In this document: positions 39,703 to 50,138 of the stretch, one piece after another
Layout: each line of letters begins with the position of its first letter
Position numbering within the stretch: the first letter of the stretch is position 1
Source of the DNA: Cephalopachus bancanus
Lineage: Eukaryota; Chordata; Mammalia; Primates; Tarsiidae
Direction: 5' to 3'
Assembly: GCA_027257055.1 (NCBI GenBank)
Contig: JAPVLO010000056.1
Coordinates: forward strand, 2,108,001 to 2,172,000
Length of the DNA: 64,000 nt
The notes under the pieces: model-generated
Databases searched by the model: none
What the model was told of the DNA's origin: nothing
What the model saw: the letters and a program-made list of their open reading frames with translations, nothing else
Program-made: the position numbers and the translations under genes

Positions 39703-40755
39703 CTAAGAGGAGTCAGAGGATATAAATAACATGGTGTTTGAGAGAACATTAGTGATGGAAGGACCAGAGACTTCAGTCTCATTTCCAAACACATCCCACT
39801 CAAGGAAGAGCAAGAAAATGCTTTTTCAAATTCTAAGCTTCTTTGTTTAAATTTGATATGACGTAGCACATACCAGTCCCAGTCAACTATGAATATATTT
39901 CAATACAAATTTTCCGTGTTCCAAATAGTCTCTATTTTGCAAATTTATGAAGCAATATCTTTTCTTTAGAAGAGAAAAAACAACTCAGTTTATGAACTAC
40001 TAGAAATATATTAGAGAAATTCCTGGATCCTGAAATTCATATCGCTGATTTGTAACTTACTAATAACGTAACAGGGGTGATATATTGATTGCCCAGTTGA
40101 TGATTATGAATCTTTCAAAAATCCTTTTGGGTTTTTTAGGTGGCAATGGAGGAGACGATACGCCCACATCATCTCACCCAGCATGCCTAGCTCAGGTTTT
40201 CTCTTTCCCCTCTAACCCTTAAACCTTTTGCTTTTGATTATTGCTGTTTTCCTTTCCACAAAGTGTCCTTCATCACTGAACTTAATGAATAACGTCCACT
40301 TGAACAACCATTCCTCTTGATAACACAAAATTACTGGATATTAAAGTAAGCCCAAATCTCAGAAACTGCCTCATTAATTTGTAAAGACACAAGTCATTCA
40401 TAACCATTGGTTTGTTTCTAAAAAAGCAACTACATAATTGAAGCAAGTTTTATTGATATTTACTTCTCCTTTCTCATATATTTCCTAGCACAAAATCAAA
40501 GTCTTCTACTCTGGGAAATGCATATTTCTAAAAAGAAGAAAGCAATGTGATTTAAAATGTATAGCATATGATTGTACACAGCTAAAAGTATCCTATGGAT
40601 CAAAATGAAGTATTACAATAACTTATCACCACTCTGTGCAAATACTTCCTAAAGGATGACGGTGGGGGTAGGGAAGGTCATTTCTTAAACTATCATTTTA
40701 CTAGACTAACAGGAAATATCATTAACCTACAAAGTCAAGAATGAGAGAAACTCAC

Positions 40756-40819
40756 TCTATTTTGGGGTAGTTGCTCTTTGTTTTATAGACATCTTCATAT
40801 ATTTCATCACTATTTTTTT
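40756..40819 (-). CDS. FYB2: FYB2 coding exon with a YEDV tyrosine motif
   Basis: A TCTATTTCAG acceptor is followed by seven A and TAGTGATGAA. In the frame left by the previous exon (one G) it reads EKNSDEIYEDVYKTKSNYPK plus IE, ending ATAGA|GTGAGT. EIYEDVY is a tandem tyrosine motif resembling SH2-docking sites. It is 64 nt, with phases 2 in and 2 out, matching both neighbours. Confidence 0.94.
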
Positions 40820-41355
40820 CTGAAATAGAAAAAAACCCTACTTTCATTCATTATAGTGGCAGTAGTTCAGATTCATACTTAATAAAAATTATTAAATACC
40901 TATTAGACGTTAAGTACCTTCAGCTTTCTTTGTTAAGTGGTTTTCATTGAAACTTATGCACGTTTTTAAAAGCATACAGTAAAAATACTTAAACCTCTAT
41001 AAAAGTATGTATGAAAATTAAGACTTTTCTTCCACCCTGATTCCAAGTCTGACCTGATTTAGTCAAAGAAAGTTTGGTTCAATAGATTATTTCCTTCCAC
41101 TCTTCCTCCTTCCTAATATTTAATACATAACCATCAGAGTCTTAAATATTAAACATTACACATTGTGCTGAGTTCTGGGGAAACAACGGAAAACCAGATA
41201 TATTTTGACTAATCTGTCTCTTCACAAAATGGTTTTAGCCTAGTCTAGCACGTAAGCTTACTATACACAGACATACTTTGATTCAATCCTGACGACAGAC
41301 TCTAACAGAAAGAACACCGGAATAAGGGACAGAAACTTTAGGCTCAAAACTTGAC

Positions 41356-41512
41356 TTTGGGCTAGGCATGATGGTTTACACCTGTAACCCTAGCGCTTTG
41401 GGAGGCTGAGGCAGGAGAATCACTTGAGCCCAGGAGTTCGAAATCAGCTTGGGTGACATGGTGAATCCTGTCTCTATTTAAACAACAATAACAACAACAA
41501 CAACAACAACAA
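41356..41512 (+). mobile_element. Free left Alu monomer with (AAC)n tail
   Basis: GGGCTAGGCATGATGGTTTA to GGTGAATCCTGTCTCTATTT, then (AACAAC)n. The tail has turned into a trinucleotide microsatellite at about 41482-41511. Confidence 0.87.
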
Positions 41513-41699
41513 AAACCTCTATTCCAACACACAATGAGCTTATTATAGTCATTTAATTTCTCTGTCTCCGTTTTTTTTTTTTTTTTAATGAGGTTACTAA
41601 CTTTAATTATCTTTAAAGTTATTTTGTTCTTCTTAGAATTCTAGACTTCTAAGGACAAAACCAACTGGAGCAAATTTGCTTATCCCTCCTCCATTACTT

Positions 41700-41998
41700 T
41701 TTCTTAAATTTATTTTATTCTTTTGTAACTGAGGAATAACATTTATATATATTTATGATATATAATATGATGTTTTGATAATTGTATACAAAGCAGAATG
41801 ACTAAATCAAGTTAAGTAGCATATCTGTTACCTTACACACTTTTTTTTTGTGGTGAGAACCTCTAAAATCTACTCTCTCAGCACCTTCTATGTATATAAT
41901 ACACTTGTTATGAACTATAACCACTATGTTGTACAACAGATCTCCTGAATGTATTCCTCCTGTCTGAAATTTTCTGTCCTTGGACCAACATTTCCCCA
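41700..41998 (-). mobile_element. Old L1 3' UTR (L1MB-like)
   Basis: TGATGTTTTGATAATTGTATAC, CTAAATCAAGTTAAGTAGCA and CACTATGTTGTACAACAGAT are antisense to the old L1 3' UTR pattern (a TTGTACACATTAAGTAG-like region). The family name is from memory. Confidence 0.75.
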
Positions 41999-42378
41999 TT
42001 ACTTTTTCATTAATTAATTAATTCATTCAACAGATATTTCTTGAGTATCTTGTATGTATCTGGCATTATGCTAGGAGCTGTGGCAAGTGGTATGCATAAA
42101 GAAGGTAATACTTTAGGAGGGGAGACAGTTATTAAATCAAAGAATCACACAAATCATAAAATTACAACTGTGACAAGTTGAAAAACAGCTCAGTGATACT
42201 GTGAGAATGTACACCAAGGAGAATACTCCCTGGGAGAATAATGATGGAGCTAAGATCAGATGACTGAGAGTCAGTTAAGCGAAGGCACCTGGGGAAGAAG
42301 AGCATTCTGGAAGAGGGAAGGGTGTAGCACAGGAAAAACACTCTGTGGTGGGAGCTCAGCACATTATATATATAAAAT

Positions 42379-42567
42379 CCTCTGCCTCAGCCTCCCAAGT
42401 AGCCGGAAATACAGGCGCACGCTACCACGCCCAGCTAATTTTTTTGATTTATTGTAGAGACAAGGTCTCGCTAAGTTACCCAGACTGAGAACCCGTGGGC
42501 TCAGGCAATCTGCTCGCCTCAGCCTCCCAAAGTGCTGGGATTACAGGCTGAGCCACTGAGCCCGGCC
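42379..42567 (-). mobile_element. Alu, truncated at its 3' side
   Basis: It begins inside the right arm (CCTCTGCCTCAGCCTCCCAA) with no poly(T), and continues to GGCTGAGCCACTGAGCCCGG. It interrupts an L2 fossil. The right-arm loss is not a usual 5' truncation, so a deletion followed the insertion. Confidence 0.9.
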
Positions 42568-43026
42568 AGCACATTATGTTAATAGAAGCGCAAAGAAGGT
42601 CAGCATGACTGAATCTCGGACGTGAAGACTGGGTACAGTGTGAGATGAGGCAGCAGAGCTATGCAGGGCAGAACAGGCAAGGCCTCTAGATCATGCTGAA
42701 GTCAATCTTACAAGTACTGAGAAGCCATGAAAGTGTTTTAAGTGAAAACATTCCTATAATCAGACTTGCGAAAAGATCAAGAAAGAAGCAAATTCACAGT
42801 GAAGTTGCCTTCACCATAAGAATACTCTTACTAGCATCTTCATTTTCCCAATTCTAAATGCATTTATTAGCACATACTTTGGTATCACTTCTCTTAGCTA
42901 ATCATCACTGCACCCAATTGGTATGATTAAAAATGCATATAAATAAAAGATACCTTCTCACCAATCAGTCATAGAAACACTCAGCAATTTCTACCGGCCA
43001 TTTCAGAAATGTCTTCCTATACTTAC

Positions 43027-43067
43027 CACTATCTGAGGCAAATGAATTAGGTAAGTCCAACTTCCGT
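43027..43067 (-). CDS. FYB2: FYB2 coding exon (41 nt)
   Basis: This short exon lies between TTCTCCCACAG and AGTG|GTAAGT. It reads RKLDLPNSFASDS plus one base. The intron to the exon on its 5' side is only 86 bp. Phase 1 in and 1 out joins V|RKLD and S|EKNS correctly. Confidence 0.93.
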
Positions 43068-43153
43068 CTGTGGGAGAAAAGATACAAAGACCATTTCTGT
43101 ACCTTTCAAAATCTTGCCACATGTATCTTGCTGAAAGGCTGGAATGTACTTAC

Positions 43154-43253
43154 ACCTCTCTTCTGGGGTACTCAACATCATCATAATTCTCCTCTGAGAT
43201 GCAACTTGGTTCTTGGGTTTCTTTAACTGTGTCTAAAGCTTTCACATACTCAC
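43154..43253 (-). CDS. FYB2: FYB2 coding exon with a YDDV tyrosine motif
   Basis: TTTTCCTTACAG is followed by GTGAGTATGTG, and the exon ends GAGGT|GTAAGT. It reads EYVKALDTVKETQEPSCISE, then ENYDDVEYPRRE plus a split Val. The first two bases complete a Cys codon. YDDVEY is the closest of the three motifs to the FYB1 YDDV sites. An apparent upstream Met in the same frame lies in the intron and is not a start. Confidence 0.94.
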
Positions 43254-44239
43254 CTGTAAGGAAAACAGAACATGCCCCCCCGAAGAACATCTCATCAGCT
43301 ACCATCATGAATGCCTTCATACAATCACTGGCAACGGAGGTAAGAATAGGAAAGATCAATTAAATGAACTAAAACTGGATTATAACAGTGGTATGTATGA
43401 TCCTTGCACAAGCCACGTTGCAGAGTCTCAGTTATGATTCTCTGAAGTTGGGAATAATGATCATAACACCAACTCTTATGTGATTGTGGCAAGGATGAAA
43501 TACATATTTATGATTTATGGTTTACCAAGTAAACCAGTAACTCCTTTCTTTCTTGATGGTTCTTCCTTTATTTCCTGACCTCAAATGTTGAAGGCCTCCA
43601 GGGTAGAGCCCTGGGGCTTTTCTCTCTACATCAAGGTAACTTTCTTCTGTGTCATTTTATTGTGGCATTTTATTGTGGCGTTTTATTCTTAAAGCAAAAT
43701 ATCTTAGACCAGTTAATTGAGCACATGCCAACATGCATCATTCATTAATGAGGGAATTAGTGAGGAGATAGTGTGCCAGTTGAAAACTGTATGGGGATTG
43801 TTTGCACTAGTAGCTAAATGTAGGTGCTGATTTACTTCACAGAGCTGTAAACTTGTCATAACTCTAAAATGGCCACCTCTTTATCACTTGGCATAGGTTA
43901 ATATTTAGGATATGGATAATTCATAAACATTTTCAGACATGAATCAGAAATAGGAAGTAATATGTTTGAGAAATAAACAACAAGAAAATTAACTTGAATC
44001 TACTAATTAAATGAAACAGGCAACAAGATTTTATCTTCTCACAAGAAGTCAATTAGCATGTAGTCCCCAAGCCATCTCAGTGAATGTCAGATCCAAGAGG
44101 CATAAAGTCCTTTTTTTTTTTGCCCCAAGGAGTTATCAGTAAATTTCTCCAAAACAAAACAAAGATGCTGAACAGACAGTTGTGAAATTCTTAGTTTGGG
44201 ACTTATTTTTTTTCCTTCCCCTTTTCTCAATCCTTTTTG

Positions 44240-46475
44240 GCTGAGGCAAATGCAAAAGTTTATGACTTCATTTCAAAAACACTGACAACTCTCAAATTTA
44301 CATCTCCAATTTAGACCTTTCTCATGAATTCCAGATACACCATCAGCCTTCACACCCTTTCCATTTGGTTGTCTAAACATATTACATTCAAAACCAAACT
44401 CATAATTTATTTCTGCAAGTTTACTCCTCCTGAAGTCTATTCAATCTAAGTAAAAGGGACAATTTTGTTCTTTCTGTTTGTTGCTCGGGCCCAGAACCTT
44501 GGAGACTTCCTTGATTTGTTTCTCTCTCATATCTTACCTCCAATCCACAGCCATCTGTCAACTTCTATCAAATAATATGCTCAATCCAAACATATTTCAA
44601 CAACTCTACCATGGTACCCTCCTCCAAACTACCATCATCTCTCACCTAAATTATTGCAATAAACTCCTAACAGGTCTCCCTGATTTATCCCAAATTCTAT
44701 TTTTAAAACAGCAGCCCAAATGATTTTTTAAAATGTGAGTCAGATCACTGCCTTGGTGGGGTTTCAATTGTGTAATTGCTTTAAAGGATCTGTGAATTTT
44801 GTATTTATGTGACTGTTTATGACGGTGAGTATTGTTACTTGTTTCCATGTTTAGAACTCCTTTGAGCATTTCTTGAGGGTTGGTTTAGAGGTGATGAATT
44901 CCCTTAGCATCTGTTTGGGAAAGACTATCTCTCCTTTATTTATGAAACGTAGTTTTGCAGGATATAAAATTCTTGGCTGATACTTTTTTGTTTGTTTTCC
45001 TCCAAGGAAGCTAAAAATAGGCTTCTAATCTCTTCTGGTTTGTAGAGTTTCTGCTGAGAAGTCCATTGTTAGGCTGATGGGATTTTCTTTATAGATTATT
45101 TGATTAGACACCTCCTTGTGGCTCTTAGAATTTTTTCCTTAATGTTTTCCTTGGATTGTCTGATGACTATATGCCTTGGTGAAGTTCTTCTTGCAATATA
45201 TCTTCTAGAAGTTTTCTGACCTTCTTGCGTCTAGATATCTAAATCTCTCCCAAGACCAAGGAAGTTTTCTTGAATTATTTCCTCGAATAACTTTTCCATT
45301 CTTTTCACTTTATCTTCTTCTCCCTCTGGAATGCCAGTACTTTGTAGGTTTGGGTACTTTACATAATCTCATGTTTCTCAAGGCTATGTGAAAATTATTT
45401 TGTCTTTATTTTTGTCTGACTTAATTTGAAAAATCTGTCTTCTAGCTCTGAAATTCTTCCTTCCATTTGATCTAGCCTATTGTCTAAACTTTCAACTGTA
45501 ATTGCATCAATTAATTTTTCATTTCCAGAAGTTCTTTGTATGTGTGTGTGTGTTTTATGATGTCTATTTCTTCTTTCATAACCTGAATTATTTTACTGAT
45601 TTCATTATACTGGTTTTCAGCTTTCTCTTTGATCTCACTCACTGGACTTTTAAAAAATCAATATTTTGAATTCTTTATCTAATATGTCAAAGATTTCAAT
45701 TTGATTAAGGCCCATTGCTGAGAGTTATTGTACCTCTTTGGGAATTTCTAACATTCTGTTTTTTCATACTTTTGGAGTTATTTCTCTGGTTCTTTTTTAT
45801 CTAGATAAGCTCTCTCTCCTTCTTGTTTTTTGAACTTGCTTTCATTTGGATGAGATTGTTTCCCCCTTTGAGGAGGTATCCATCTGGTGTATTGTATAGA
45901 GTCCTTTGGCTTTGGTTCTGCATGCTTTTCTTGTGCTCAGAAGCTTCTAGTGGCTTTTAAAATACCATTTATAGTAAATGCTGAAGTTCTTGCAATGGTC
46001 TACAAAAACCCCTTGTTATATCTCTGCTCACCTCCTACAATTCTCTTCTTCAGCCTCTCTGCTCTAGTCATACCAGCCTCCTTGATGTTCCACCAACATG
46101 TCTGGCAGGCTCCTGACTCAGGGCTTTTCTCCCCTCTTCCTAGGTCATTCTATCCCAGGCACACAAACGACTCTGATCCTCAACTACTTAAGATCTATGA
46201 GGTCAGCCATGAGTACATGAAAACTGTAATTTCTACCACCTCCATCTGCCTCTCTAATTCTCTTTCATTGTCTTTTATTCATAATATTTACTACCATTCC
46301 ACACTGTGGTTATTTTATTGTTCATACATTTATTGTCTGTCTGCTCTGATCAGAAAGTAACCTCCACGAGGACGAGAATTTTTGTCTGTTTTGGCTACTG
46401 CTATACCCTAGTACCTAGAACAGTGCTGGGCACATAAAAGGCACTCAAATATTTAAAAAAATATTGAATAATTTG
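44240..46475. repeat. L2 fossil split by an L1 insertion
   Basis: The first half (44240 to about 44760) reads TCTCACCTAAATTATTGCAA, CTCCTAACAGGTCTCCCTGA and CAGCAGCCCAAATGATTTTT. The second half (about 45960-46475) continues ACCTCCACGAGGACGAGAAT, CTAGAACAGTGCTGGGCACA. Both have L2 order. The intervening 1.1 kb is L1-like. Confidence 0.7.
44760..45880 (-). mobile_element. Old L1/HAL1 ORF1-region piece
   Basis: Wording such as GAGCATTTCTTGAGGGTTGG, ATGAATTCCCTTAGCATCTG, GGGAAAGACTATCTCTCC and TGATCTCACTCACTGGAC is the antisense of the old L1 (L1M/HAL1) 5'/ORF1 region as I remember it. The exact family is not resolved. Confidence 0.6.
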
Positions 46476-46491
46476 AGTGCATGCATCTTCT

Positions 46492-47395
46492 TTTAATTTA
46501 TTTTTGTTTTAAAGATGTGGAGTACAATTCAGGATTAGGTATACAAGTGGTCATCATACAGGTAATGTCGGGCCTCTCTTTGGTCCCCACCTCGCCTGAT
46601 TTGAGATTAGTTACACTTATTGATTTTACGTGCCCCCCTTCCCTCCCCTGGCAGTTTCCAGATACTGCCAATCCCTTTCTTGTAGTATTATGGCAAGTGT
46701 TCAGGGTGCATTTATGAGTGAGAACATGTGGTACTCAGTTCTTTGTTCCTGTGATAAATCACTGAATATTATAGATTCTAAATCCATCCAAGTTGCTGTA
46801 AAGTTCGTAATTTTGTTCTTCTTTATGGCTTCATGATATTCCATCATGTATATGTGTCACATTTTTAAAAATCCAGTTCAGTTTCAATGAGCAGCATGCT
46901 TGGTTCCATGTTTTTGCAATTGTAAATAGTGTTGCAATAAACAGCGCGTGCAGGTATCTTTTTTGTAGAGTGATTTAAGTTCCTCCAGGTATATTCCCAG
47001 AAGGGGGATTGCTGGGTCATATGGAAGATCAATGCCTAGTTCTTTTAGCAATTGCCACACTGTTTTCCATAGAGGTTGAACTAGTCTGCCCTCCCATCAA
47101 CTGTGTAGAAGCATTTCCTTTTCTAACTCTCACTGGAGTTAGGTGGTATCTCAGTGTGGTTCTGATGTGCATTTCTTTGATGATTGATTAGTGAGGCTGA
47201 GAATTTTTTCATGGGTTCGTTGGCTGCTGGTATGTCTTCTTTTGAGAAGTATCTATTCATGTCTTTTGTTCACTTTTTAATGGGGCTGGTTTTTTTCCTT
47301 TTGTCATGTATGAGTTCCTATTTTTTCCCATTCTGTGGGCTGTCTCCCTACTCTCTTGATAGTTTATTTTGCTTGAATGCATGTATCTTCTAACT
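46492..47395 (-). mobile_element. L1 3' end (ORF2 tail and 3' UTR)
   Basis: TTTTAAAGATGTGGAGTACA, AATTCAGGATTAGGTATACA and GATACTGCCAATCCCTTTC are UTR. TATTCCCAGAAGGGGGATTG, GCTGGGTCATATGGAAGATC and CTTTGATGATTGATTAGTGAG are antisense ORF2. Frames are broken. Confidence 0.9.
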
Positions 47396-47599
47396 AGTGC
47401 ATTTGTGTTATATTTACAGTGTTTACTGATATTTTAAACTTTATTATGTCTACACTCTTATTATGTATTTTTATTCAGTCCATTTAAAAAAATCTTTACC
47501 TGAGGATCCTTCTCTTTTCTTCATTCTTTTTTTTTTTTATTCTGGATTTGTTTGGAAGAGATATGTGCTATGTCTATCTTTTAATAGCTACCCACAATG

Positions 47600-48560
47600 G
47601 TAACCACTATTCTGACTTCTAATATCAGAGGTGCTCATTTTTAGACTTTATATTAGTAGAATCATTCAATATGTATTCTTCGTTGTCACCTATTTTTATT
47701 CAATATCATTTGTGTGAGATTCATTCATATTGTTACAAATAGTTTTAAATTTTTACATTTCCATGATTTTATTTCATTGTGTCAGCATGCTAACATTGAT
47801 TTACCTAGTCAATTTTTTTTTTTTTTTTTTTTGAGTTGGAGTCTCACTCTGTCGCCCAGACTGGAGTGCAGTGGTCGCTCCCGGCCACCGCAGCCTCCAC
47901 CTGCTGGGCTCCGGCGATCCTTCGCCTCAGCCTTCCAAGTAGCCAGAGTTACAGGCATGCGCTACCACGCCCGGCTGATTTTTTTATTTATTGTAGAGAT
48001 GAGGTTTCACTGCCCAGGCGGGTCTCAAACCCGCGGGCTCAGGCAATCCACTCACCTCAGCCTCCCAAAGGCGCGGGATTACAGGCTGAGCCACCGAGCC
48101 TGGCTCTAGTCAATTTTTAATGGGCATTTGGACAGTTTGGGGCTATTATAAAAAGTTTTGCTATGAATATCTTGTATCTATATTTTGGTGAATTAAATTA
48201 TACATGTATACTGGGTGTATACATAGGCCTGAGATTGCTAGATCATAGGATTGGCATATGTTTGACTTTGATACCACCAGTTTTCCAAAATGATTGTCCC
48301 AACTTACAATCCCCACAGAGTCTTAGAGTTCCAGTTGCTCCGTACCTTCATTAAACTTGACATTTTAAATCTTTTTTATCATAGTCAATTTGATGGGCAG
48401 GTAATAACATTACATTGTAGGTTTCATTTGCATTTCCCTGAGAGTTAATGATGTTGAGCTTTCTTAGTATATTTTCCTTTTGGATATTGTCTTTGGTGAA
48501 GTGACTGTTCAGTATTTTTCAAATGTCATTATATTTTTTTGATTGACTACTATTTTATAT
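47600..48560 (-). mobile_element. Old L1 ORF2 tail split by an Alu
   Basis: Antisense wording includes TGGGCATTTGGACAGTTTGG, GCTATGAATATCTTGTATCT, GAGATTGCTAGATCATAGGA and TTTGCATTTCCCTGAGAGTT. The Alu at 47819 lies within it. Confidence 0.8.
47819..48105 (-). mobile_element. Young lineage-specific Alu with 13-bp TSD
   Basis: The duplication CTAGTCAATTTTT is at 47805-47817 and 48106-48118. The element reads GAGTTGGAGTCTCACTCTGT to GCCACCGAGCCTGG and carries GTGGTCGCTCCCGGCCACCG and GGCGCGGGATTACAGGCTGA. Confidence 0.95.
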
Positions 48561-49186
48561 TTTCTGAATATAAGATGTTCATAGCAAACTTATATATTCC
48601 AAATAGGAATTCTTTATTGGAAATATATACACACACACATATGTAGATATATATGATATGATGCTTTGATTGGTCTAGCCTGTGTCATAAACTCACCTCT
48701 GGAGCAGGGAATAGAGTCAGTACTAGTAAAACTACATACCCATATATATATTTGAAATATATATTTTTGACATTTATAAACACATATATGATGCAAATAT
48801 CATCTCCCACTCAGTGACTTGCTTTTTCACTCTTTTAATGGATATATCCTAGCTCTTCTAACTCTTTTAAGGCTAAAGCAAATCAATACTGTTACTCTCT
48901 ACCCAATTAAAAACCTTAGAATGCTTTAACTCATTTAATCACCATCCCAATATATGTACTATGAATGCTCAATTTTTTATAATATTTTAGAGTTCCCATT
49001 TGGCATTATTGTTTTATTCAGTTGATATTTTTACTTGGCTTTCTTTCTTGCACCCAATAATTTCGAACTATGATTATTTTCCTGCTGCCTGAAGTACATG
49101 CTTAGGAATTTCCTTCAGTGCATTTTATTTGGGTAATAAAATCTTCCAATTTTTATTTGTATGAAAATAATTTTTCCTTCATTCTT

Positions 49187-49469
49187 TTTTTTTTTTTTTT
49201 TTTTTTTGAGTCAGAGTCTTACTCTGTCGCCCAGACTGGAGTGCAGTGGCCGCTCCCGGCCACCGCAGCCTCGATCTGCTGGGCTCCGGCACTCCTTCCG
49301 CCTCAGCCTTCCGAGTAGCCGGAATTACAGGCATGCGCTACCACGCCTGGCTGATTTTTTGATTTATTGTAGAGATGAGGTCTCGCTGCCCAGGCGGGTC
49401 TCGAACCCGCGGGCTCAGGCAATCCACTCACCTCAGCCTCCCAAAGGCGTGGGATTACAGGCTGAGCTA
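49187..49469 (-). mobile_element. Young lineage-specific Alu with TSD, slightly 5'-truncated
   Basis: CCTTCATTCTT is duplicated at 49176-49186 and 49470-49480. The Alu ends at GGCTGAGCTA, so about 18 bp of its 5' end are missing. It shares the GGCCGCTCCCGGCCACCGCA marker with the other young copies. Confidence 0.95.
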
Positions 49470-49679
49470 CCTTCATTCTTTAAAGGCATTTTTATGTGGC
49501 ATAGCATTCTGAGTAGACGTCTAATATCTTTCAGCAGAATTGTATTCTAGGTACAAAGTCCTGCTGAGAACTCAGCAGTCAGGACTCTGTTGTTTCTTTG
49601 TAGGTGACTTGTCTCCCTTTATCTGCTTTTAAGGCCTTATTCTGTTATGTTCTTCAGTTTCTACAGTTAGTTGTGGATT

Positions 49680-50138
49680 TCATTTATCCTACTTAAGAGT
49701 TTTAGACTTCCTAGATCTGCACATTTATTTCTCTCAATAATTTTGAAAAATTCTCAGATATTATATGTTTTATCTATGTATTTCCTCTTTCCCATCTCTT
49801 CTAGTGTTCTTTTATGGGATTCTGATTTGATTGTTATTTTGTTATTTTAAGTCTTTTCATTCTAGTCTTCACGACTCTTATCCTCTTTCATTTTTAAAAT
49901 CATTTTTCCCCTGTGGAGTAAATTTTAAATAATTTATTTAGATTCATCTTTTTTCCATCCCATAATCTTGTCCACATTTAGGTTTCTCATTTAGTTCACT
50001 AATTTTCTCTTTAGGGATAGGTAATGTGATTTATAATTCAATCATTGGATTTTATAACAATTTATCAATTATTATTTTTTCTTCTTCAAATTTTTTTAAA
50101 TGGCGATTCTCTGTACACATTCTGTTTGCCTGTTTATT
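49680..50138 (-). repeat. Old L1/HAL1 fragment, left part
   Basis: Text such as CCCATCTCTTCTAGTGTTCT, GGGATTCTGATTTGATTG and AATTTTCTCTTTAGGGATAG resembles the antisense ORF1 end of old L1/HAL1. It probably continues after the younger L1 at about 52060-52290. Confidence 0.45.

Larger units (their letters stand above)
40820..43026. other. FYB2: FYB2 intron
   Basis: It contains an Alu monomer, an old L1 3' UTR piece (41700-41998), and L2 fossil sequence on both sides (about 42010-42340 and 42568-42790) of an Alu fragment. Confidence 0.6.

Noticed and set aside
43254..43359. Upstream extension MIFPILTSVASDC... of the FYB2 exon frame
   Set aside because: The TTACAG acceptor and phase join at 43253 show this is intron; the Met is not a start.
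45887..46360. 157-codon + ORF, the second longest in the window
   Set aside because: It covers the second half of an L2 fossil, antisense to coding; low complexity and Ser/Leu-rich.
47714..48120. ORFs of 94-131 codons with CWSSRDYRLSH-like tails
   Set aside because: They are Alu translations ([21 protein letters not shown] types), as are those at 13312, 16980, 36598 and 49118.
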